From Bacillota bacterium (GTDB taxonomy: Bacteria > Bacillota_A > Clostridia > Peptostreptococcales > Anaerovoracaceae): a DNA stretch of 26,882 bases. Position numbers and translations under genes: made by a program. How positions within the stretch are numbered: the stretch's first letter is position 1; each line of letters opens with the position of its first letter. The notes below the pieces were generated by a model that saw only the letters and a program-made list of their open reading frames with translations, did not search any database and had not been told where the DNA came from. This document shows, one piece after another, positions 21,288 through 26,882 of the stretch. The stretch spans positions 1-26,882 of the forward strand of contig JAFRWQ010000120.1 of assembly GCA_017437925.1 (NCBI GenBank), in the 5' to 3' direction.

Positions 21288-22201
21288 GAGACATTTCGGG
21301 CCTATCGGCTGCTCTTAGGCCTTACTGCGCCGAAGGCGGCCTCATCGAAAACTGCTCCATGGCAGATCAGACCAGCTTCAAATGCGGCGGCAGGGCCGCT
21401 ATTTTTGCCGTTCCTTCTTCAGAAGAGGCCCTCGCGGCCATGATAGAGATACTTGAAAATGAAGGCTTTCCCTACATGTTCATGGGCAACGGGTCCAACC
21501 TGCTCTTTACCGACAGCGGCTACGAAGGCGCTGTCATCAAGGCCTCGGAAGGCTTAAGCAGCATCTCGGCCGAAGGCTGCGAGATCTCGGCGGGAGCCGG
21601 GGTCTCTCTGATACGTCTGGCAAGGCAAGCGGCAGCTCTGTCGCTGACGGGGCTTGAATTTGCCTCCGGCATACCGGGAAGCCTGGGCGGGGCGGTCTTC
21701 ATGAACGCCGGGGCCTACGGCGGCGAGATGAAGCAGGTGCTGGTCTCGGTGAGGTCCATGGACAGGCAGGGCCGGATCATCGAAAGAAGCGCGGACGAGC
21801 TGGATCTTTCCTACAGGCACAGCGTCTTTTCGGAGAACGGCGAGTTCATACTCAGCGCGGTCATAAGGCTCAGCGAGGGGGATAAAGACGCCATAGAAGC
21901 GAGGATGAGGGAGCTGGCGGCTCAGAGGAGCGCCAAGCAGCCTCTTAATCTTCCTTCCGCGGGCAGCTTCTTCAAGAGGCCCGAAGGCTATTTTGCCGGC
22001 AAGCTCATAGAGGACTGCGGCCTTAAGGGCCTTCAGCTGGGAGGAGCGCAGATATCGCCCCTTCACGCCGGCTTCATGGTCAACGCGGGAGGAGCTGCCG
22101 CCACCGATGTGATCGACCTGATGAAGGTCGTTCAGGAGACCGTCATGGACCGCTTCGGGGTGCTTCTCGAGCCGGAGGTCAGGATAATTGGAAGGTATTA
22201 G
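21284..22201 (+). CDS. murB: UDP-N-acetylenolpyruvoylglucosamine reductase
   Basis: The 305-residue FAD enzyme reduces the enolpyruvyl group of UDP-GlcNAc-enolpyruvate with NADPH, giving UDP-MurNAc in peptidoglycan synthesis. It has the FAD-binding signature YMFMGNGSNLLFTD, GIPGSLGGAVFMNAGAYGGEM, the catalytic serine in PSAGSFFKRP and C-terminal EPEVRIIG. The YRHSVF and LGGAQISPLHAGFMVN segments place it in the shorter type II group. The start is TTG 21284, sharing bases with the preceding stop, with GGAGG 4 bp upstream. Its end overlaps the PHP gene by 14 bp. Confidence 0.95.
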   Translation: MRDISGLSAALRPYCAEGGLIENCSMADQTSFKCGGRAAIFAVPSSEEALAAMIEILENEGFPYMFMGNGSNLLFTDSGYEGAVIKASEGLSSISAEGCEISAGAGVSLIRLARQAAALSLTGLEFASGIPGSLGGAVFMNAGAYGGEMKQVLVSVRSMDRQGRIIERSADELDLSYRHSVFSENGEFILSAVIRLSEGDKDAIEARMRELAAQRSAKQPLNLPSAGSFFKRPEGYFAGKLIEDCGLKGLQLGGAQISPLHAGFMVNAGGAAATDVIDLMKVVQETVMDRFGVLLEPEVRIIGRY

Positions 22202-22925
22202 CTTCGATCTTCACACCCATACGACCTACTCCCACGGGAAGGGCGGCATAGGGGACAACGCGGACGCCGCGGCGGCTCTGGGCCTTGAAACTCTGGGCAT
22301 CAGCGACCACGGTCCCGGCCATCGGGGCTTCGGCCTTTCCATGGCCCGCATCCCCGGGATGAGGGAGGATATAAAAAAGGCCCGCGAAAAGCATCCGGAG
22401 CTTGAGATACTGCTGGGGGTCGAGGCCAATATAATAAACCGCAGCGGCCATCTGGACGTGAGCGCCGAAGACATCAAGCTCTTCGATTACATAATAGCCG
22501 GCTACCACTACGGGGTCTTCGGGGAAGAGCCTTTAAGGGCCTGCCTCGTCCATGCCGGAGGCTTCTGGTACAGGCTGGCCGGGTCCCAGACCAAGGTGGC
22601 AAAAACAAGAAACACCGGGCTGGTCATCAGGGCCCTCGAGGAAAACCCGGTGAAGATACTGAGCCATCCCGGCGAAAAGGCCGATTTTGACATAGACGCC
22701 ATAGCCCGCTGCTGCGAAAAGCTGGGCGTATGGATGGAGATAAACGATCACCATCACTGCCTTACGACAGAGGGCATAAAGACCGCTTCCAAATACGATG
22801 TGAGCTTTATTCTGGGAAGCGACGCCCACAGGCCCGAAAACGTAGGGAGGGTGGGCCGCGCCCTTGAGAGGGCAAAGGCAGCCGGCCTTGATCTTTCAAG
22901 GATAGTCAACTACAGGAGGTCATAG
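22188..22925 (+). CDS. PHP-domain metal-dependent phosphoesterase
   Basis: The 245-residue protein has the PHP metal-site motifs in order: DLHTHTTYSHG, SDHG, GVEAN, AGYHYG, LSHPG and GSDAHRP. Length and order match YcdX-like and related hydrolases, with several metals in one site. Substrate is not known; PHP proteins of this size are often misnamed histidinol phosphatases. It starts at TTG 22188 inside murB with GGAGGT 9 bp upstream. Genes of this kind commonly sit between murB and rapZ in Clostridia (established gene order), hinting at a role linked to envelope growth or nucleotide turnover. rapZ starts 1 bp after its stop. Confidence 0.85.
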   Translation: MEGISFDLHTHTTYSHGKGGIGDNADAAAALGLETLGISDHGPGHRGFGLSMARIPGMREDIKKAREKHPELEILLGVEANIINRSGHLDVSAEDIKLFDYIIAGYHYGVFGEEPLRACLVHAGGFWYRLAGSQTKVAKTRNTGLVIRALEENPVKILSHPGEKADFDIDAIARCCEKLGVWMEINDHHHCLTTEGIKTASKYDVSFILGSDAHRPENVGRVGRALERAKAAGLDLSRIVNYRRS

Positions 22926-22926
22926 C

Positions 22927-23790
22927 ATGGAAATGATAATAGTTACCGGCCTTTCTGGAGCCGGAAAGACCCAGGCTGTCCACTGCCTCGAGGATCTGGG
23001 CTATTACTGCGTGGACAACATCCCGCCCATGCTCATAATGGACTTCATGAACCTGGTGGGGAATGCCAGGCCCGGCCTTTCCAAGGTGGGCTTCGTGGTC
23101 GACATCAGGGGAGGCGAGTTCCTTGACAGCCTCAGGGAATGCCTTGACGAGCTTAAAAAAGCGGATATCGACGTTAAGATCATGTTCCTCGAGGCTTCGG
23201 ACCAGACCCTGGTCAGAAGGTACAAGGAGAGCAGGAGGTCCCACCCCCTGGCCCCGGACGGCAACATCAGGGAAGGCATAAGGCTTGAAAGGGAAAAGCT
23301 CAGCTTCGCCCGTCAGATGGCCGACTATGTCATAGACACCTCAAGCCTCAAGACCGCCCAGCTCTACCGCCACGTGACCAAGCTGCTGCAGCAGGGCACC
23401 GAGGAAGAGAGATTCATAGTTACCATAGAGTCCTTCGGCTACAAGTTCGGCATGCCCCTTGAGGCCGACTGGGTCCTTGACGCCCGCTTTCTGCAGAACC
23501 CCTTCTACGTGGCAAGCTTAAAGCATCTGACCGGCCGCAATCAGAAGGTCAGGGAATACGTCATGAGGAGCGGTGAGTGCTCCCGCTTCGCGGGAAGAGT
23601 CGCCGGCATGATAATCGAGCTCATGCCAAGCTACGTGAGGGAGGGCAAGTACCACCTGCACGTCGCCATAGGCTGCACCGGAGGACGCCACAGGAGCGTC
23701 GTCACAGCGGAAGAACTGGCTTCGAGGCTCAGGGAGACCGGCATACAGGTCAACCTGATGCACAGGGAGCTGGACCATCAGGTAAAGTAG
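22927..23790 (+). CDS. rapZ: RNase adapter / nucleotide-binding protein RapZ (YvcJ)
   Basis: The 287-residue protein has Walker A GLSGAGKT (8-15), EDLGYYCVDNIPP, the FLEASDQTLVRRYKESRRSHPL stretch and a C-terminal domain with FGMPLEADWVLDARFLQNPFY and IGCTGGRHRSV. These are the hallmarks of RapZ/YvcJ, which binds UDP-GlcNAc or RNA and links cell-wall precursor levels to regulation in better-studied species. AGGAGG lies 8 bp before the ATG. whiA begins directly after its stop codon. Confidence 0.95.
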   Translation: MEMIIVTGLSGAGKTQAVHCLEDLGYYCVDNIPPMLIMDFMNLVGNARPGLSKVGFVVDIRGGEFLDSLRECLDELKKADIDVKIMFLEASDQTLVRRYKESRRSHPLAPDGNIREGIRLEREKLSFARQMADYVIDTSSLKTAQLYRHVTKLLQQGTEEERFIVTIESFGYKFGMPLEADWVLDARFLQNPFYVASLKHLTGRNQKVREYVMRSGECSRFAGRVAGMIIELMPSYVREGKYHLHVAIGCTGGRHRSVVTAEELASRLRETGIQVNLMHRELDHQVK

Positions 23791-24729
23791 ATGTCCTTCA
23801 CTTCAGACGTAAAAAAGGAACTGACGACCCTGGAGGCGGGCAAGAAGTGCTGCCAGCTGGCCGAGATCGCCCTTTATCTGCGCTTTTCGGGCACCATCAC
23901 CATCAGCGGAGGCCTGGGGATACGGAGTTCAACCGACAATCCCGCCGTCGCCCGCCGCTACGCAGAGCTCATAAAGGACTACTTCGGCATAAAGACCGGG
24001 CTGCAGATAGTGAAGGGCAGCGGCCTTTCCAGGGGCAGGAGCTACGAGCTCTTCATAAGCCCGGCCATGAATTCCGACGCGGTCTTAAGGGAATGCGGCA
24101 TACTCTCGGTGAGAGAGGGAAGCAATTACTTTACCGATACCCTGGGGCCGGACGTCGCGAGAAAACGCTGCTGCAAGAAGGCCGCCTTGAGAGGAGCCTT
24201 CATGGCGTCGGGCTCCGTGAGCTCTCCTTCCGCCAGAGGCTATCACCTTGAGATAAGCTGCAGCGGAGAGAACCTGGCTGAAGATATAAAAAAACTGATG
24301 GCAAGCTTCGGCCTTTCCCCCAGGCATACCTTAAGGAAGGGCAGATACGTGGTCTATCTTAAGGAGAGCGAGCAGATCGCGGATTTCTTAAGCCTGGTCG
24401 GAGCCAGCACCCAGATGTTCAGGCTCCTGGACGCCAAGATATACAAGGAACTTAAAAATACCACGGTGAGGGCCCACAACGCCGAGATGGCCAATCTGGA
24501 CAAGGCGGTCAACGCCGCCCAGAGGCAGCTGGCCGATATCAGGGTCATCGAAGAGGTGAGAGGTCTTGAGTACCTGCCTCCGAAGCTGAGGGAAGCTGCC
24601 CGCATGAGGAAGGAGAACCCGTCATTGGGACTTTCGGAGCTTGCGTCCCTCTTTGATCCCCCTCTTGGAAAATCGGGCCTCAACCACCGTTTCGAAAAAA
24701 TAGCCGAGATCGCAAAAGGCTTGAAATAG
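23791..24729 (+). CDS. whiA: DNA-binding protein WhiA
   Basis: The 312-residue protein opens with MSFTSDVKKEL and has the LAGLIDADG-like N-terminal domain (around RGAFMASGSVSSP and YHLEI). A C-terminal helix-turn-helix (SLGLSELASLFDPPLGKSGLNHRFEKIAEIA) follows. Known WhiA proteins act in cell division or sporulation control. It begins immediately after rapZ (stop, then ATG) with no clear SD of its own, so it probably relies on coupling. The usual yvcK gene between rapZ and whiA is absent. Confidence 0.95.
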   Translation: MSFTSDVKKELTTLEAGKKCCQLAEIALYLRFSGTITISGGLGIRSSTDNPAVARRYAELIKDYFGIKTGLQIVKGSGLSRGRSYELFISPAMNSDAVLRECGILSVREGSNYFTDTLGPDVARKRCCKKAALRGAFMASGSVSSPSARGYHLEISCSGENLAEDIKKLMASFGLSPRHTLRKGRYVVYLKESEQIADFLSLVGASTQMFRLLDAKIYKELKNTTVRAHNAEMANLDKAVNAAQRQLADIRVIEEVRGLEYLPPKLREAARMRKENPSLGLSELASLFDPPLGKSGLNHRFEKIAEIAKGLK

Positions 24730-24738
24730 GAAGGTCTT

Positions 24739-25374
24739 ATGTCGCTCTTAAACGAAAAAGAGATTAAAGAACTGGTCGAAAGCATGATGGCCGAGTACCC
24801 CGACGCCCGCTGCGCCCTGGACCACGGGGACAGCTTCCAGCTGCTTGTGGCTGTGGTCCTCTCTGCCCAGACCACCGATGTCAGCGTGAACAAGGTGACT
24901 CCCGTCCTCTTCGCAGAGGCTCCCGACGCCTTCGCCATGGCTCAGATGCCCGAAGAAAGGATATCCGAGATAATCAGGACCATAGGCATGTACAGGACCA
25001 AGGCCTCCAACGTAAAGAGGCTCTCGGCCGCCCTGGTCGAAAAGTACGACGGACAGGTGCCCGGCGATTACGACGCCCTGGTCGCCCTGCCGGGAGTCGG
25101 CCGCAAGACCGCCAACGTGGTCCTTGCCGAAGCCTTCGGACAGCAGAGGATAGCCGTCGACACCCACGTCTTCCGCCTCGCCAACCGCATAGGCATAGTC
25201 GAAGAGAAAGATGTGCTTAAGACCGAGCTGGGCCTCATGAAGGCCCTGCCCGAAGATCACTGGACGGCCATGCACCACGCCCTGATATGGCACGGAAGAA
25301 GGGTCTGCTCCGCGAAAAGCCCCAAATGCGAAGGCTGCTACATCGAGGGCATATGCAAAAGGAACGGTCTATAG
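24739..25374 (+). CDS. nth: Endonuclease III
   Basis: The 211-residue base-excision glycosylase/lyase removes oxidised pyrimidines. It carries the helix-hairpin-helix LPGVGRKTANVVL with the catalytic Lys (GRKTA), the catalytic Asp in AVDTHVFRLANRIG and a C-terminal 4Fe-4S motif CSAKSPKCEGCYIEGIC (C-x6-C-x2-C-x5-C). LLVAVVLSAQTTDVSVN is also diagnostic. SD AGGAAGGT precedes the ATG. It is separated from trmL by 2 bp. Confidence 0.95.
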   Translation: MSLLNEKEIKELVESMMAEYPDARCALDHGDSFQLLVAVVLSAQTTDVSVNKVTPVLFAEAPDAFAMAQMPEERISEIIRTIGMYRTKASNVKRLSAALVEKYDGQVPGDYDALVALPGVGRKTANVVLAEAFGQQRIAVDTHVFRLANRIGIVEEKDVLKTELGLMKALPEDHWTAMHHALIWHGRRVCSAKSPKCEGCYIEGICKRNGL

Positions 25375-25376
25375 CC

Positions 25377-25847
25377 ATGGCTCTCCATCTGATCCTGGTC
25401 GAACCCGAGATACATTACAATACGGGCAACATAGCAAGGACCTGCGCCGTAACGGGGTCGGTCCTGCACCTGGTGAAGCCCTTCGGCTTTGAGATCACCG
25501 ACAGGCACCTTAAAAGGGCGGGCCTGGACTACTGGCCCTACGTCAGCATCGAATACCACGAAAGCTTTGAGGATTTCCTCAAAAAATACGAGGGCAGGCG
25601 CATGCACCTGGCTACCACCAAGGGAAAGAAGCTTTACACTGAGGCCGAGTATCGGGACGAAGACATGATACTCTTCGGGAAGGAGTCGGCGGGGCTTCCG
25701 AGGCCCTTCATCGAAGCCCACATGGACATGGCCGTCAGGATACCCATGAGCGAGAACACCAGGGCCAGGTCCTTAAATCTTTCCAATTCGGTCGCGATAG
25801 TGGCCTTTGAGGCCTTAAGGCAGCTGGGTTTTCCGGGTCTTGAGTAG
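25377..25847 (+). CDS. trmL: tRNA (cytidine/uridine-34 2'-O-)methyltransferase
   Basis: The 156-residue SPOUT methyltransferase modifies the wobble position of certain leucine tRNAs. Motifs are PEIHYNTGNIARTCAVTGS, LVKPFGFEI, ILFGKESAGLP and the knot-forming IPMSENTRARSLNLSNSVAI. ATG 25377 is two bases after the nth stop; the longer open frame starting in nth at 25287 is ignored, since that region codes for the nth Fe-S cluster in another frame. SD is weak (AAGGAA about 14 bp upstream), so coupling to nth is likely. Confidence 0.92.
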   Translation: MALHLILVEPEIHYNTGNIARTCAVTGSVLHLVKPFGFEITDRHLKRAGLDYWPYVSIEYHESFEDFLKKYEGRRMHLATTKGKKLYTEAEYRDEDMILFGKESAGLPRPFIEAHMDMAVRIPMSENTRARSLNLSNSVAIVAFEALRQLGFPGLE

Positions 25848-25905
25848 CCGGCCCGAAGAAGCCTTAAGGCTACCCGCTTTACGATCATAATGCGCCGTCC
25901 TTTCC

Positions 25906-25933
25906 TTGAAAGGCCGCGGCGAAGTGATATAAT
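25906..25933 (+). promoter_or_regulatory. Promoter of pgk
   Basis: TTGAAA (25906-25911) and TATAAT (25928-25933) are 16 bp apart. The start should be near 25940, giving a leader of about 56 bases made mainly of A and T. The gap 25848-25905 shows a 12-bp palindrome, AGCCTTAAGGCT (25860-25871), but no T-tract, so no terminator for the upstream operon is evident. Confidence 0.7.
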
Positions 25934-25955
25934 ATTTAATAATATATTTAATAAT
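25932..25955 (+). repeat. Tandem 12-bp AT-only repeat at the pgk transcription start
   Basis: ATATTTAATAAT occurs twice head-to-tail (25932-25943 and 25944-25955), overlapping the last bases of the -10 box and the predicted start. In a GC-rich region this is a distinct island of AT sequence, possibly aiding promoter melting or keeping the leader unstructured. Confidence 0.6.
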
Positions 25956-25995
25956 AATAAACACAAGAACGCGTTTTTCCCGAAAGGAGAACTCC

Positions 25996-26882
25996 ATGAA
26001 AAAGACAGTAAGGGATATTGACGTCAATGGCAAAAAAGTCATAATGAGGGTCGATTTCAACGTTCCCATGAAGAACGGCGTCATCACCGACGACGCCCGC
26101 ATCACTGCGGCCCTTCCTACCATAAACTATCTGCTTGAGAACGGCGCCGCCGTCATACTCATGTCCCATCTGGGAAGGCCCAAGGGCCAGCCGAAGCCCG
26201 AGTTCAGCCTTGGACCCGCCGCGGAGCACCTGGCCGGCCTGGTCAGCTGCCCCGTGATCTTCGCCCCTTCCGACAAGGTCATAGACTGCGATGTGAAGAA
26301 AAAGGCAGAAGAGCTTAAGCCCGGCGAGATCATGGTCCTTGAGAACCTCAGGTTCAGGCCCGAAGAGGAAAAGAACGATCCCGAGTTCTCAAAAGAGCTG
26401 GCTTCCCTTGCCGATATTTACGTAAATGACGCCTTCGGAACGGCCCACAGAGCCCACGCCAGCACCGCCGGCATAGCGGCCTATCTTCCCGCCGTTTCCG
26501 GCTTCCTCATCGAAAAGGAGCTGAAGTTCCTGGGCGAAGCCGTCGATTCCCCCGCAAGGCCTTTCGTCGCGATCCTTGGCGGTTCCAAAGTCTCCGACAA
26601 GATCGCGGTCATTGAGAACCTCCTCGAAAAGGCCGATACAGTCATCATCGGAGGAGGCATGGCCTATACCTTCCTCAAGGCCAGGGGCCTCTCCATCGGA
26701 AGCTCCCTCTGCGAAGAGGACAGGCTGGAGCTGGCGAAGGATCTCATGAAGAAGGCCTCGGAAAAGGGCGTAAAGCTCATGCTCCCCGCCGACAGCAAGC
26801 TGGGCGACCGCTTTGCGGAAGACTGCGCGACAGCCTTCGCCGACAGCGAGTCCATGCCCGAGGGCTGGATGGGCCTGGACAT
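25996..26882 (+). CDS. pgk: Phosphoglycerate kinase (N-terminal 295 residues; runs off the edge)
   Basis: An ATG at 25996 with AAAGGAG 9 bp upstream opens a frame that stays open to the window edge. The protein reads [58 protein letters not shown] and [10 protein letters not shown], all diagnostic of PGK, which converts 1,3-bisphosphoglycerate and ADP to 3-phosphoglycerate and ATP. About a quarter of the protein (the end of the C-terminal nucleotide domain) lies outside. No GAPDH gene precedes it, so it is not in the common gap-pgk order. Confidence 0.95.
   Translation, partial: MKKTVRDIDVNGKKVIMRVDFNVPMKNGVITDDARITAALPTINYLLENGAAVILMSHLGRPKGQPKPEFSLGPAAEHLAGLVSCPVIFAPSDKVIDCDVKKKAEELKPGEIMVLENLRFRPEEEKNDPEFSKELASLADIYVNDAFGTAHRAHASTAGIAAYLPAVSGFLIEKELKFLGEAVDSPARPFVAILGGSKVSDKIAVIENLLEKADTVIIGGGMAYTFLKARGLSIGSSLCEEDRLELAKDLMKKASEKGVKLMLPADSKLGDRFAEDCATAFADSESMPEGWMGLD

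Noticed and set aside
23577..24251. 224-codon plus-strand frame spanning rapZ and whiA
   Set aside because: It is a shifted frame of two clearly identified genes, rich in Arg/Gly/His as expected from frame-shifted GC-rich DNA.

Overview
The window is 26.9 kb of gene-dense bacterial chromosome. The best fit is an anaerobic, fairly high-GC member of the Clostridia (Bacillota). The evidence is the murB-PHP-rapZ-whiA cell-cycle cluster typical of Gram-positives, good Shine-Dalgarno sites, a GH25 lipoprotein, a PspC protein, split class I Fe-S hydratase subunits and citDEF. The preferred Ile and Arg codons are ATA and AGG despite the high GC content. I can see no RNA genes, CRISPR arrays, insertion sequences or phage genes.

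Positions 1-10,100 are an accessory carboxylic-acid region. A truncated ornithine-cyclodeaminase-family gene (minus) diverges from an AraC-type regulator. The regulator is followed by a MOFRL-type glycerate 2-kinase and an enolase paralogue that has lost key catalytic residues, and the unit ends at a strong terminator. A second transcription unit then encodes citD-citE-citF and a two-subunit class I fumarase/tartrate-dehydratase-type hydratase, all overlapping or within 1 bp of each other. A convergent operon (minus) encodes a DUF3100 membrane protein and a small partner. My working inference is a dicarboxylate or hydroxyacid pathway: hydratase, then a CoA-transferase/lyase, with glycerate and phosphoglycerate reactions alongside. 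CitD appears to lack the serine that carries the prosthetic group, and the enolase-like protein lacks the general-acid Glu, so the chemistry may not be the textbook one.

Positions 10,260-14,500 hold a Dpp/Opp-type ABC transporter (two permeases, two ATPases) with no binding-protein gene, followed by a small TSCPD-domain gene and a terminator. Positions 14,600-17,760 hold a GH25 lysozyme-like lipoprotein overlapping a PspC-domain membrane protein, then a class I glutamine-amidotransferase-like (peptidase C26) hydrolase. The C26 gene abuts a convergent Zn-dependent dehydrogenase with no intergenic base. That dehydrogenase resembles L-galactonate 5-dehydrogenase and diverges from uxaE (tagaturonate/fructuronate epimerase), so the pair forms a plausible hexonate-to-fructuronate module.

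Positions 20,500-26,882 are housekeeping: a degenerate Fic-like protein on an apparently leaderless promoter, then murB, a PHP-domain phosphoesterase, rapZ, whiA (no yvcK between them), nth and trmL in a tight operon, followed by pgk running off the right edge. The left and right genes (1-329 and 25,996-26,882) are both partial because of the window edges.
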